Source of the DNA: CAYRNY01 sp964425755 | GTDB taxonomy: Bacteria; Chloroflexota; Anaerolineae; Aggregatilineales; Aggregatilineaceae | Assembly: GCA_964425755.1 (NCBI GenBank) | Contig: CAYRNY010000010.1 | Span: forward strand, 62,001 to 126,000 | Direction of reading: 5' to 3' | DNA: 64,000 bases | Part shown: one piece after another, positions 32,547-41,736 of the stretch | Numbering within the stretch: position 1 is the first letter of the stretch | Layout of the letters: every line of letters begins with the position of its first letter | Made by a program: the position numbers and the translations under genes | Notes under the pieces: generated by a model | The model's database searches: none | What the model saw: only the letters and a program-made list of their open reading frames with translations | What the model was told of the DNA's origin: nothing

Positions 32547-34511
32547 ATGAACACGCAAACCACATTCACACGCGCACATCCTCGCGTCGACTGGACGTTC
32601 GCTGCCATGTTCGGCGTGCTGCTGCTGGCGGCGTATTTGCGCATCCATGACCTGAACGCCCAGGGCATGTGGGGTGATGAGGGCTGGTCGCTCTGGCTGG
32701 CGCGCGGCGATACGCCGGGCGAGCTGGTGCGCACGATGATCACGGACAAGCACGGACCGGCGAACTCGTTGCTGCTGCGGGGCTGGTGGATCGTCGCCGG
32801 CCCGGCGGTGGTCGCGCTGCGCTACCTGACGGTGCTTTTCTCTATCGCCAGCATCGCGCTGATCGCCCGGCTGGGCCGCGAGTTGGTGAGTCCGGTGGCG
32901 GGCGTGGGGGCGGCGCTGGCGTTCACGCTGATGGACAAGCACGTCGTGCTCTCGCAGGAAGTGCGCCATTACCCGATCGCGTTTTTCATGATGCTGCTCA
33001 CCGCGTGTTGTTACGTGTGCTGGTGGCGCGCCGTGCACAGCCCGCGCGGACCGGCGGCGGTGCGGGGCAGCGCGTTCGGGTTTGTCGCCGCGACCGCGCT
33101 CGGGCTGTACCTGCATTATTACACCTACATGGTGGTGATCGCGATCCTGCTGCACGCGGCGATCACGCTGCGCGGGCGCGACCGCTGGAAACACTTCCTG
33201 GCGTTGAATGCGCTTGGCCTGCTGGCGTTTGCGCCCTGGCTGCCGGTGATGCTGCACCAGCTTATCTGGACGCCGGTGGATGAGGTCGTGCTGACCACGT
33301 ACGGCATGCCGCTGACCTGGGAGACGGTCGACTATCTCGCGCGCGAATCGTTCGGCACGCCCGTCGCGCTGTACGGGCTGCTGATGGTGTTGGGGTTCGC
33401 CGCGCCGTTTGCGGGACGCTTCACGTCCTGGCGCGTGCCGGGGCCGCTGGGCGACGTCCCGCCGCGCAAACGCATCACCGGCGTGCTGCTGGCGGGGTTG
33501 TGGTTCGCGGTGCCGCTGGCGATCACGCTGGCGCTGCACAGCCGCCAGCCCTTGCTCACGGATCGCAACATCTCGGTGATTATGCCCGCGATCGCGCTGC
33601 TGGTCGGCGTGGGGTTCACGGTGTTTGAGCGCTACGGCGGCGCGTTTGTCGTGGCGCTGGTGCTGGTCAACGGACTGCTGACCACGAGCTCGTATTACGA
33701 CAAACCCCCCTGGCGCGAGATGGCGGCGGATATCGCCGCTTATTATCCCGGTGACGAGCCGGTGTTGGTCGAGGTCGAAGGGGCGCACGCGGCGTTATGG
33801 TATCACCTGGCGCTCGAACTGCCGGGCGACGTGCGCACGAGCATGAACCTGCTGCCCGCCGAGGCCGAGGGGATCGACCGCGCGGTGTCGCTGTTCGACC
33901 TGCGCGCGCGTTACGGCGGGGAATTCGTGCCGCGCTTGCAGCGCATCGTCGCTGAAACGGACGGACTCTGGCTGGCGTACTGGGGTGACCCGGCGAAAAA
34001 GCATGACGTGTTCGACGTGCTGGACCTGGCGGGCTTCCAGCGCACCGCGACGCTATCCTACGCGCACCACGACAACCCGATCTTTGCCTACCGCTACGAC
34101 CGGGCGGGCCTGCGCGACGCGACCCTGGCCGCGTTTGCGGAGTCGATCACGCTGCACCGGGTCGCGTTCCCGGAGTCGGTGGCGCAAGGCGCCGATCTGC
34201 CGGTGCTGCTGTGGTGGAGCGCCGAAGCGCCGCCGCCGGACGATTACAGCGTCTCGGTGATCGTGATGGGCGGCGGGCGCGTGATCAATCACGACGGGTA
34301 CCCCGCGAACGGCAACGCGCCGACTTCGGCCTGGGAACCGGGCGCGCTGGTGTTCGACCCGCATATCCTGCACCTGCCCGGCGATCTGCCGCCGGGAACG
34401 TATGACGTGCGGGTGAAGCTGTACACGTGGTGGGATGGTGCGATCCTGCCGCTGGCGGATGGCGTGGTGCCGGATTCCGGCGTGCAGGTGGGCACGCTCA
34501 CGGTGCGCTAG
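32547..34511 (+). CDS. ArnT/PMT-like membrane glycosyltransferase (GT39-like)
   Basis: The 654-residue protein has about ten membrane segments in the first 430 residues. The first outside loop has GMWGDEGWSLWLARGDT, in which the Asp-Glu pair matches the catalytic loop of lipid-dependent GT-C glycosyltransferases such as ArnT and PMT. HxxPxxSLLLR and VRHYPIAFF follow as in this group. The last 220 residues are soluble and include a beta-rich domain (PVLLWWSAEAPPPDDYSVSV) of the type seen in the other GT of this window. It would move a sugar from a lipid carrier to an acceptor outside the membrane; donor and acceptor are unknown. The gene tail overlaps the convergent histidine kinase gene by 14 bases. 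Confidence 0.8.
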   Translation: MNTQTTFTRAHPRVDWTFAAMFGVLLLAAYLRIHDLNAQGMWGDEGWSLWLARGDTPGELVRTMITDKHGPANSLLLRGWWIVAGPAVVALRYLTVLFSIASIALIARLGRELVSPVAGVGAALAFTLMDKHVVLSQEVRHYPIAFFMMLLTACCYVCWWRAVHSPRGPAAVRGSAFGFVAATALGLYLHYYTYMVVIAILLHAAITLRGRDRWKHFLALNALGLLAFAPWLPVMLHQLIWTPVDEVVLTTYGMPLTWETVDYLARESFGTPVALYGLLMVLGFAAPFAGRFTSWRVPGPLGDVPPRKRITGVLLAGLWFAVPLAITLALHSRQPLLTDRNISVIMPAIALLVGVGFTVFERYGGAFVVALVLVNGLLTTSSYYDKPPWREMAADIAAYYPGDEPVLVEVEGAHAALWYHLALELPGDVRTSMNLLPAEAEGIDRAVSLFDLRARYGGEFVPRLQRIVAETDGLWLAYWGDPAKKHDVFDVLDLAGFQRTATLSYAHHDNPIFAYRYDRAGLRDATLAAFAESITLHRVAFPESVAQGADLPVLLWWSAEAPPPDDYSVSVIVMGGGRVINHDGYPANGNAPTSAWEPGALVFDPHILHLPGDLPPGTYDVRVKLYTWWDGAILPLADGVVPDSGVQVGTLTVR

Positions 34512-36879
34512 GCGGGCGTTGCTGGGATTTGCCGGCTTCCATCGCGCCCGCGGGGGGTTCGACGGGCAGCGTGAAGTAGAACGTCGAGCCTTCCCCAAGG
34601 CGGCTTTCGACACCGACCTTGCCGCCATGCAGTTCGACCAGGCTCTTGACGATCGCCAGCCCGAGGCCGGTCCCCTCGATCGCGTCGGTATCGGCGTTGC
34701 GCACGCGGTAGAACCGCGTGAAGATCTGCGCCTGGTCTTCCGGGCTGATGCCCATGCCGGTGTCTTTTACCGTGACCTGTAACATGCCGTCGATCTGCTC
34801 CACGCGCACGGTGATCGCGCCGCTTTGCGGTGTGTATTTGACCGCGTTGCTGATGATGTTGGTCATGATCTGCGACAGGCGGCTGGGATCGACGATGACC
34901 GGCGGCAGGTCATCCGCAAACGTCACGTCGAGCGCGAGGTCCTTTTCTTCGATTTGCATCTCGAAGCGGTCCAGCACCTCTCGCGCGACCTGCCGGATAT
35001 CGGTCAGTTCGTAGCGCAGCGTGATGCCGCTTTCGATGCGCGCCATGTCGAGCAGGTCGTCGATCAGGTTGCGCATGTGTTTTGCCGCTGCCTGCACGCG
35101 TTTCGCGTAGTCCTGTCCCTGCGGGTTAAGGATGTTGGTCATCGTGATCAGGTCGATGTAGCCCATGATCGACCCCAGCGGATTCTTGAGGTCGTGCGAC
35201 GCGGTAGCGACCAGCTCGTTTTTGAGCTGCTCGGTTTCTTTGAAGGGCGTGATGTCGTGCGCGACGATGGTCCAGCCGATCTCCTGGGCCGGGACGATGC
35301 TCACGTGCAGCGTCTTGCCGTCGGGCAGCCGCAGCTCATCACCTTGCTGGCGGTCAAGCGTGTGGGCGCGGTCGAAGAGCGCGTGCAGCGGGGACCCCTT
35401 GAACACCTCGTCAAAGGGCCGGCCTTCGTAGGTCTCTTTGGGCGGCAGTTGGAACGTGTGCAGCGCCGCCTGGTTGAGCAGCACGAGCCGCCGGTTGTGG
35501 CCGACCACGATCACGGCGTTGGTGATGTTGCTGAGGATCAACTCCAGTTTGTGTTGCTCGCGGGCAGTTTCGGCGTAGAGATTCGCGTTGTCGATCGCGG
35601 CAGCAGCACGCGCCGCCAGGCGCTGCACGAACGCCTGGTTCTCTTCGGTGAAGCCGTTCGGCGTCAGGCTCTCCAGTGAGAGCACCGCGATCACGCGGTC
35701 TTCGCGCATGATCGGCACGGATAACTGCGTCCGCGTGCCGGGGATGATCTCGACGAAGTCGCCAGCAGCGGAGACGTCCGGCTCGTTGATGGTTGTGCCG
35801 GTCCGCGCGACGCGCCCGGAGATGCCCCGGTCCAGCGGCCAGGGCTTCTCGCGGACCTGGTCCCACTGCTCCGGATCGTAACCGTAACCGGCGACAAACT
35901 GCATCGTCTGCGTGTCGTGATCGACCAGCGCGATAGCTGCCGCGTCCGCGTTGGTGAAGCGCAGCGCCCAGTCGACTACCAGGTTCAGCACGCGCTCGAC
36001 GCTGAGCGTGTAGTTCAGCTCGCGGTTGATGCGGCTCAGGATTTCGAGTTCCTGCACGCGGTCGTTCAGGCGCTCGTCGGTGAGCTGGTACAGCCGCGCG
36101 TTTTCCAGCGTGATCGAGAGATACGGCGTCAGCGCGCCCAGCAGCGTTCGCTGCTCCGGCGTGATTGGGCGGTCGGTCACGCTGTTGTCGGCGATCACCA
36201 CGCCCTTGAACTGCTGGCCGATGTGCAGCGGCAGGCTGTGGAAGTGTTTCATATCAAGCGTCGTGAACAGCCAGTTCAGGCGCGAATTCAGGTACGGCGT
36301 GATGTCATCGACATACACCACCTTGCGCGCCTGCCACGCCGAGAGCAGCGGGTCGTCGCGCTCGTCGTCGAGATCGTACTGCAACTGCTCGAGCATGAAC
36401 TGGGTTTCCGGCGCGGGGGCGGCGTGGCTGAACGCGGCGTAGATCAGCGTGTTGTGTTCGGGGTCATGCAGCAGCACCAGGCTGCGGTCGAAGTTCAAAA
36501 CCTCGGTGATCGCGCGTGTGATCTCGTCCAGCGCGGCGCTACGGTCGAAGGTCGCGCCGAGCGCGAGCATCACGTCGCGCAACTGCGTGAGGTTCTTGAC
36601 CTGCTGTTCCAGCGCGATGTTCACGCGGTGTAGCTCGTCGCTGGTCTCCACGAGGGGATCGAACAGCTCTTGCGCCTGGACCAGGAACCCGTGTGCCAGC
36701 AGCCCGCCAAACACGGGCAGCAGCGCGATCCAGCGCACGGCAGCAGTCCCCGGTCCGCCTGCCAGCACATAAATGATCAGGCCCGCTGTGCCCAGTATAC
36801 CGGCCAACAGGTAGGGCGATAGGGGCCGTGTGCGCCATGCTTTGATGAACATCCTGAATTGCGATTCCGTCAAGCCCAC
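34498..36879 (-). CDS. Sensor histidine kinase with two GAF domains and a PAS domain
   Basis: I place the start at GTG 36879 (GGGAG upstream), giving 793 residues; an ATG at 36960 lies only a few bases after the predicted transcription start. Two membrane segments (about 20-60) precede a coiled region, then two GAF domains (about 95-265 and 285-440: FTNADAAAIALVDHDTQ, RTGTTINEPDVSAAG), a PAS domain (455-560: NAVIVVGHNRRLVLLNQAAL) and a kinase core with the H box SHDLKNPLGSIMGYIDL, N box MTNIISNAVKYTPQSG, DTGMGIS and GTGLGLAIVKSL. Autophosphorylation on His and transfer to an unlinked response regulator is expected. The signal is unknown; GAF domains often bind cyclic nucleotides or small ligands. 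Confidence 0.87.
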   Translation of the reverse strand: MGLTESQFRMFIKAWRTRPLSPYLLAGILGTAGLIIYVLAGGPGTAAVRWIALLPVFGGLLAHGFLVQAQELFDPLVETSDELHRVNIALEQQVKNLTQLRDVMLALGATFDRSAALDEITRAITEVLNFDRSLVLLHDPEHNTLIYAAFSHAAPAPETQFMLEQLQYDLDDERDDPLLSAWQARKVVYVDDITPYLNSRLNWLFTTLDMKHFHSLPLHIGQQFKGVVIADNSVTDRPITPEQRTLLGALTPYLSITLENARLYQLTDERLNDRVQELEILSRINRELNYTLSVERVLNLVVDWALRFTNADAAAIALVDHDTQTMQFVAGYGYDPEQWDQVREKPWPLDRGISGRVARTGTTINEPDVSAAGDFVEIIPGTRTQLSVPIMREDRVIAVLSLESLTPNGFTEENQAFVQRLAARAAAAIDNANLYAETAREQHKLELILSNITNAVIVVGHNRRLVLLNQAALHTFQLPPKETYEGRPFDEVFKGSPLHALFDRAHTLDRQQGDELRLPDGKTLHVSIVPAQEIGWTIVAHDITPFKETEQLKNELVATASHDLKNPLGSIMGYIDLITMTNILNPQGQDYAKRVQAAAKHMRNLIDDLLDMARIESGITLRYELTDIRQVAREVLDRFEMQIEEKDLALDVTFADDLPPVIVDPSRLSQIMTNIISNAVKYTPQSGAITVRVEQIDGMLQVTVKDTGMGISPEDQAQIFTRFYRVRNADTDAIEGTGLGLAIVKSLVELHGGKVGVESRLGEGSTFYFTLPVEPPAGAMEAGKSQQRPPSAP

Positions 36880-36973
36880 GTCGTCGCTTCTCCCGTGTTC
36901 GAAGACTATGTCGCTGCTGGGGCCGGTGGGCGGTGGAAAAAGAGCGATGTTGGCCCACATATGGATGTTCGTT

Positions 36974-37002
36974 ATTGTACACCATACTCATTTTTATGAC
37001 AG
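36974..37002 (-). promoter_or_regulatory. Promoter of the large histidine kinase gene
   Basis: On the minus strand CTGTCA (37002-36997) and TACAAT (36979-36974) have 17-base spacing; the start of transcription is expected near 36966. Confidence 0.55.
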
Positions 37003-37064
37003 TTTGCGCGAGGTTTGTGCATTAATACAGCATATAACAACAGGTAGCATGGCCGGCGGGCGCG

Positions 37065-38321
37065 TTATGCCGGGGCGTAAAACGGCACGGGGACGATGAT
37101 CAGCGCGAAGATCACGGCGGTCGCCATGCCGAGCGCGATCCGTGCTGCGCCCAGCGGCAGCACATCGTCGTGGGGTGGGGGGTGGTGCAGCCCGGTCATG
37201 AGGCCCATGAAGGCCCAGATCAGCCACGCGAACCACGATCCCATCAGGCCCAGCGCCACCAGGGAGGCGAACGTGAGCCAGGCCAGCGGCCACGCGCGGC
37301 GGCCCAGCAGCGCGTAAGCGACGTGCCCGCCGTCGAACTGGCCCAGCGGCAGCAGGTTGAGCGCGGTCAGCAGCACGCCGAACCACGCCGCCAGCGCCAT
37401 CGGGTGGCGGTAGAACACGAAGCGATCCAGGTTGCCGGTTTCCACCACCAGCGGCGCGAGCCATTCCAGCAGCGGCGGGTTGGACACGCGCGTGATGCCG
37501 AGTTCGATCCACATTTCGGGCAGCCCGATCGCGGGCGCTTGTGTCAGGCCGATCAGGTACAGCGGGATCGCGAGCGCCAGCCCTGCCAGCGGCCCGGCAA
37601 TGCCCACGTCAAACAGCGCGCGCCGGTTCATCAACGGGCTGCGGATGAAGATCACCGCGCCCAGCGTGCCCAGCGACCCGGTCAGCGGCAGCGGGATGAA
37701 GAAGGGCAGCGTGACCTTGACGCCGTGCAGCCGCGCCGCGATGTAATGGCCCATCTCGTGCACGCCCAAGATCGCCAGCAGCGTCAGCGAGAAAGGCAGC
37801 CCATCGCGCAGGGCGGGCCACAGTACGGCGGTGCGCCAGTGCAGCACCGCGTCGAGCGACGTTTCCGGCGGGATGCCGGTCAGCGCCGCGCCCATGACGG
37901 TGGTCGTGATCAGCGTGACCACCAGCAGCAGCGCGTGGAGCCACCAGCGTGTCGGGACGCGCATCTCCGGCAGCGTGCCCGGCACTGCGATCACGGCGAT
38001 CTCGTTCTCGTCGCTGCCGCGCAGGGCGACGCGGTCGCGCTGGAGCAGCGGGGTATAGTCCAGCGGCGCGAACCGCGCGTTAATCGCGTCATACGCACGC
38101 TCGACAGGGACGGTCAGCGTGCCCCGGAAGATGTAGACGCGGGCTTTGGTGCGGCGGTCTTCGCGGTGTTCTTCCCCGGCGATGGTCAGCAGGCCGTCAA
38201 GTGCATCGCGCAGCCGGAGCAGCTTGGGGTCGACTGGTGCGGCGGCTGGATCGGCGGGTTGGTCGTGCTGTTGCGCTGTGTTGGGGCCGGTCAGATCGGT
38301 GAACGATTCGGATAAACTCAT
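37065..38321 (-). CDS. Site-2 protease family zinc metalloprotease (M50)
   Basis: The 418-residue protein has an N-terminal soluble part (1-125) and about six membrane segments. The zinc site is ILGVHEMGHYIAARLHGVKV (HExxH near 188-192), and the third ligand is the Asp in NLLPLGQFDGGHVAYALLG (near 327), as in the S2P family. A GSLGTLGAVIFIRSP stretch between them matches the cyanobacterial/plant EGY-type S2P group. S2P proteins cut other membrane proteins within the membrane, often anti-sigma factors; no such substrate gene is adjacent. The start ATG at 38321 is the best, though its SD is weak. Confidence 0.9.
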   Translation of the reverse strand: MSLSESFTDLTGPNTAQQHDQPADPAAAPVDPKLLRLRDALDGLLTIAGEEHREDRRTKARVYIFRGTLTVPVERAYDAINARFAPLDYTPLLQRDRVALRGSDENEIAVIAVPGTLPEMRVPTRWWLHALLLVVTLITTTVMGAALTGIPPETSLDAVLHWRTAVLWPALRDGLPFSLTLLAILGVHEMGHYIAARLHGVKVTLPFFIPLPLTGSLGTLGAVIFIRSPLMNRRALFDVGIAGPLAGLALAIPLYLIGLTQAPAIGLPEMWIELGITRVSNPPLLEWLAPLVVETGNLDRFVFYRHPMALAAWFGVLLTALNLLPLGQFDGGHVAYALLGRRAWPLAWLTFASLVALGLMGSWFAWLIWAFMGLMTGLHHPPPHDDVLPLGAARIALGMATAVIFALIIVPVPFYAPA

Positions 38322-38465
38322 CAGGAACTCAATTCCAGCAAACGTCGCTTAACGGTATAACCGATGATAACAGGTTGCGCGGGAATTGCGTAGTGTTCCG
38401 CGTCGTATTTTGGGCGAGTTGACAAACCCTGTACCCTTCGGCCCGCACACACCGCGTCACGACGG

Positions 38466-38491
38466 ACAAAACCCCGCGCGGGGCGGGGCTG
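38466..38491 (-). terminator. Terminator of dcd
   Basis: On the minus strand a GC-rich hairpin (CCCCGC with GCGGGG, inside 38472-38490) is followed by TTTT. It lies about 45 bases after the dcd stop codon. Confidence 0.55.
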
Positions 38492-38534
38492 TGGATAATG
38501 GCGGATCAGGCGTGCCAGGGCTGCGCGGATGGCG

Positions 38535-39089
38535 TCAAATCTTCGGCAGCACGATCGATTGCTGGCCCTGGTACTTACCCTTCTTGTCCGCGTAGGATGT
38601 TTCGCATGCCTCGTCGCCTTCAAAGAACAACACCTGCGCGATGCCCTCGTTGGCGTAAATCTTCGCGGGTAGCGGCGTGGTGTTGCTGATCTCCAGCGTG
38701 ACGTAGCCTTCCCACTCCGGCTCGAAGGGCGTTACGTTTATGATGATCCCACACCTTGCATACGAGCTTTTGCCCAGGCAGACGGTCAGCACGCTGCGCG
38801 GGATGCGGAAGTATTCCACCGTGCGCGCCAGCGCGAACGAGTTGGGCGGGATCAGGCACTCATCGCCTTGGAAGTCGATCATCGACGCGGGGTCGAAGTT
38901 CTTCGGGTCAACGATCGTGCTGTAGACGTTCGTGAAGATTTTGAACTCGTCGGCCACACGGATATCGTAGCCGTAGGACGACAGGCCGTAGCTGATCACG
39001 CCGTTGCGCACCTGCCCATCGACGAACGGCTCGATCATGCCGTGTTCTTGCGCCATCTTGCGAATCCAGTGGTCGGGTTTCAGGCCCAT
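38535..39089 (-). CDS. dcd: dCTP deaminase
   Basis: The 184-residue protein matches dCTP deaminase throughout: SYGLSSYGYDIRVADEF near the N-terminus, PPNSFALARTVEYFRIPR, the nucleotide and catalytic block GKSSYARCGIIINVTPFEPEWEGYVTLEISNTTPLPAKIYANEGIAQVLFF with the Arg/Glu pair, and the C-terminal YQGQQSIVLPKI. It deaminates dCTP to dUTP (and in some forms also to dUMP), feeding thymidylate synthesis. Length is usual for the trimeric enzyme. It follows argS, separated by a terminator. Confidence 0.96.
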   Translation of the reverse strand: MGLKPDHWIRKMAQEHGMIEPFVDGQVRNGVISYGLSSYGYDIRVADEFKIFTNVYSTIVDPKNFDPASMIDFQGDECLIPPNSFALARTVEYFRIPRSVLTVCLGKSSYARCGIIINVTPFEPEWEGYVTLEISNTTPLPAKIYANEGIAQVLFFEGDEACETSYADKKGKYQGQQSIVLPKI

Positions 39090-39125
39090 AACGTGTTGTG
39101 TCTCCCTGTGCTTGGTTTACGTTAA

Positions 39126-39158
39126 GCGCCGGGGCGCAGCATGCCCGGTCCCCGGCGC
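39126..39158 (-). terminator. Terminator of argS
   Basis: GCGCCGGGG (39126-39134) pairs with CCCCGGCGC (39150-39158) perfectly over 9 bp; the minus strand continues TTAACG. It lies just after the argS stop at 39180. Confidence 0.55.
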
Positions 39159-39179
39159 GAATTGCCACCAACCGCCCGC

Positions 39180-40895
39180 CTACATCACCTCCGGGGCGGA
39201 CATGCCCATCAGCGTGAGCGCGCGCCGGAACACGACCTGCGCCGCGCCGTAGAGCCGCAGCCGCGCCCGCGCCAGGTCGTCGGGGACCTCGGTATGCAGC
39301 ACGCGCAGTTCCTCGTACATTGGGTGGAACGCGCGCGCCAGGTCCAGCGTGTAGAACGCCAGGCGGTGCGGTTCGAAGTTGACGTAGGCTTGCTCCAACA
39401 CTTCCGGCATCTCAAGCATTTTGCGCACGAAGTCCCGCGCGCGCTCGCCGAGCAGCGAGAGGTCGGCCTCGCCTTCCAGCAGGTCGGGGCGCTGCTCGCG
39501 CACCTGGCGGAAGATGCCCGCGCAGCGGACGTGCGCGTTCTGGATGTAGTAGACCGGGTTTTCGTTGGATTGGTCGCGCGCCTCGACAAGATCAAACTCC
39601 AGGTGGCTGTTCGGGCTGCGCGCCAGGATGAAATAGCGCACCACGTCCGCGCCCACATCGTCGACCAGCTCGTCCTGCGTCACGAACTCGCCCCGCCGCG
39701 TGCTCATTTTCTTCGCCTCGCCGCCTTCGAACAGCGTCACGAACTGGTACAGGATCACGTGTAGCCTGGACGGATCGTAACCCAGCGCCTCCAGCCCGCG
39801 CCGCACCGTCTGCGCCTCGATGATATGGTCCGCGCCGAGCACGTTCACCAGCAGGTCGAAACCGCGCTCCAGCTTGTTGACGTGGTAGGCGATATCGGGC
39901 AGCACGTAGGTGGGTTCGCCGGTGGATTTGACCAGCACGCGGTCTTCCTCGTCGCCGTAGGCCGTCGAGCGGAACCAGACGGCGGGCCTGGCATCGGCGG
40001 GGAGCCGCGCGCGCTCCGCGTCGCTCGCGCCCTCGCGCGTCACGGCTTCGTATACCGCACCCGCCTCGCGCAGCGCGTCGAGCGTTTTCCACACGCTGCC
40101 GTCTTCGTAGAGCGTGTTTTCGTTGAAATGCACGTCGAATGTGATGTTGATGCGCTGCAGGCTGGCCGCGATCCACGCGAACATGGCGCGTTCGGCCTCG
40201 GCCTTGAAGCGTTCCCAGGGGGCGTCCTTCAATGCGTCGCCGTGCTGCTCCGCCAGTTGCTGCGCGACCTGGACCAGGTACTCGCCCTGGTAGCCGTCCT
40301 CGGGCAGCGCGGCATCGATGCCCAGCGCCTGCAAATAGCGCGCCTGTAGGCTCTGGCCCAGGATGCGCATCTGGCGGCCCGCGTTGTTGAAGTAGTATTC
40401 CAGTTCGGTTGCATACCCCACGGCCTGCAGGATGTTCGCCATGGTGCTGCCGATCACGCCGTTGCGCGTGTGCCCGACCGTCAGCGGGCCGGTGGGGTTC
40501 GCGCTGACACATTCGACCTGCGCGCGTTTGCCCGCACCGAGATCGAGCGCGAACACGTCATCCCCGGCGGCGATGATCGCGTTGATCTGGTCCAGCAGCC
40601 ACGCCGGAGTCAGGCGAATGTTCAGAAAGCCGGGCGGCGCGACGTTCACCCCGCCGACGAAATCTGCGGGCGGCATGTGCCTGGCGATCGCTGCGGCGAT
40701 GTCCAGCGGCTTACGGCGCGCGGGTTTCGCCAGTTGCAGCGCGACCGGGCTGGCGAACTCGCCCAGTTCCGGCTTGCCGCTGCGCTGGACAGGGATCGCT
40801 TCGGGAAGCTCAAACGCGGGCAGGTCGCCTGCAGTTTGCGCCGCTTCGATCGCCGCGCGGATCAGGGTTGCAAGTTGTGGGGGAAGCAAATTCAC
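39180..40895 (-). CDS. argS: Arginine--tRNA ligase
   Basis: Start is taken as GTG 40895, which has AGGAG eight bases upstream, giving 571 residues. The class I signature HIGH appears in VECVSANPTGPLTVGHTRNG, and the KMSKS-like loop as EAKKMSTRRGEFVT. The C-terminal DALR anticodon-binding domain is seen in LAFYTLDLARAFHPMYEELRVL. ArgRS charges tRNA-Arg. An upstream ATG at 41018 would add 41 residues that look unlike the family N-terminus (RRAPMPRVRHHATPDRTRRK), so it is rejected. Confidence 0.95.
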   Translation of the reverse strand: MNLLPPQLATLIRAAIEAAQTAGDLPAFELPEAIPVQRSGKPELGEFASPVALQLAKPARRKPLDIAAAIARHMPPADFVGGVNVAPPGFLNIRLTPAWLLDQINAIIAAGDDVFALDLGAGKRAQVECVSANPTGPLTVGHTRNGVIGSTMANILQAVGYATELEYYFNNAGRQMRILGQSLQARYLQALGIDAALPEDGYQGEYLVQVAQQLAEQHGDALKDAPWERFKAEAERAMFAWIAASLQRINITFDVHFNENTLYEDGSVWKTLDALREAGAVYEAVTREGASDAERARLPADARPAVWFRSTAYGDEEDRVLVKSTGEPTYVLPDIAYHVNKLERGFDLLVNVLGADHIIEAQTVRRGLEALGYDPSRLHVILYQFVTLFEGGEAKKMSTRRGEFVTQDELVDDVGADVVRYFILARSPNSHLEFDLVEARDQSNENPVYYIQNAHVRCAGIFRQVREQRPDLLEGEADLSLLGERARDFVRKMLEMPEVLEQAYVNFEPHRLAFYTLDLARAFHPMYEELRVLHTEVPDDLARARLRLYGAAQVVFRRALTLMGMSAPEVM

Positions 40896-41050
40896 GGCCA
40901 ACACTCCTGCATCACGGAACGGAAAAAACAAAGCGCCATTGTAGCACATTTTGCGGCGGGTGCGATCCGGTGTTGCGTGGTGGCGAACGCGCGGCATTGG
41001 TGCGCGACGGGCCTGCAAACTCTATCAAAATATTGACAAATTGAAGCTGT

Positions 41051-41064
41051 ATTGTCGCGACAAT
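41051..41064. promoter_or_regulatory. 14-base palindrome in an AT-rich upstream region
   Basis: ATTGTCGCGACAAT is a perfect palindrome 60 bases before the next gene, within a stretch notably richer in A/T (41030-41100). TTGACA (41033-41038) lies just upstream and TATATT/TATTAT (41082-41089) downstream. It may be an operator. Confidence 0.45.
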
Positions 41065-41123
41065 TGAGTTCTAATTGTACCTATATTATTTAACTGGTTT
41101 AGCCGCTGAGGTGAAATAGTAGC

Positions 41124-41669
41124 ATGATCTCCTACCGCTGCGATCCGAAACTTGAACTGAACGGGCAAACTGCGCGCGCCTTGCTGGAAAACATCAACCA
41201 CGATGCTATGCTGCCGTATCTGGAAGAATACGGCCTGGATGATATCGACTCGGGGGCCTGGTATCCGGCGCAGCACATTCTGGACGTGATGAACACGATC
41301 GCACAAGGCGGCAACACGATGAGTCATTTCGTCGCGATCGGCATCAAGGCGGCGGAGCTTAGCCCGCTGACACCGGAACTGGAGCAACTGCCTTTCGCCA
41401 CGTTCATGCAGCGTTACGCCGACATCTACCGCCAGCGCCACCGTAACGGCGACCCCGGCACGATCCGGGTCGGCGAGGTGGAACACAACCACATCAGGCT
41501 GGTGTTTGACGTGCCGTACCCCGATGACGTAATGTACGGGCTGGTGTTCGGGTATGCGCGGCGGCTGCTGCCGTCGAGCGTGCGCTTCACCGTGTTTTAC
41601 GATGAGGACGTGCCCACGCGTGACACGGGCGGCGAAGAAACCATCATCCACGTCACCTGGGACGAGTGA
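41124..41669 (+). CDS. Conserved-looking hypothetical protein, possibly a sensor/chaperone-like domain
   Basis: I do not recognise this 181-residue protein. It begins MISYRCDPKLELNGQTARAL and has a helical first half (LLENINHDAMLPYLEEYGLDDI, SHFVAIGIKAAEL, TFMQRYADIYRQRHR) and a beta-rich second half (TIRVGEVEHNHIRLVFDVPYPDDVMYGLVFGYARRLLPSSVRFTVFYDED). The layout resembles the heme-NO-binding/DUF2378-like alpha-beta sensor folds found beside signal proteins, but I see no assured motif. No signal peptide or membrane segment. It has its own upstream AT-rich region with a palindrome, and is divergent from argS and convergent with a methyltransferase gene. Confidence 0.6.
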   Translation: MISYRCDPKLELNGQTARALLENINHDAMLPYLEEYGLDDIDSGAWYPAQHILDVMNTIAQGGNTMSHFVAIGIKAAELSPLTPELEQLPFATFMQRYADIYRQRHRNGDPGTIRVGEVEHNHIRLVFDVPYPDDVMYGLVFGYARRLLPSSVRFTVFYDEDVPTRDTGGEETIIHVTWDE

Positions 41670-41736
41670 GTGACCGTTTGCGTCACGCCCAGGCCGGAAA
41701 ACATCCCATCGACAGCAAGCCGTCTCGCGCCAGCGG

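Noticed and set aside
36880..36960. ATG at 36960 as start of the large histidine kinase
   Set aside because: It lies about 6 bases after the predicted transcription start with no ribosome site, while GTG 36879 has GGGAG. It remains a possible leaderless start.
40896..41018. Upstream ATG for argS
   Set aside because: The 41 extra residues do not look like the ArgRS N-terminus, and GTG 40895 has AGGAG at good distance.
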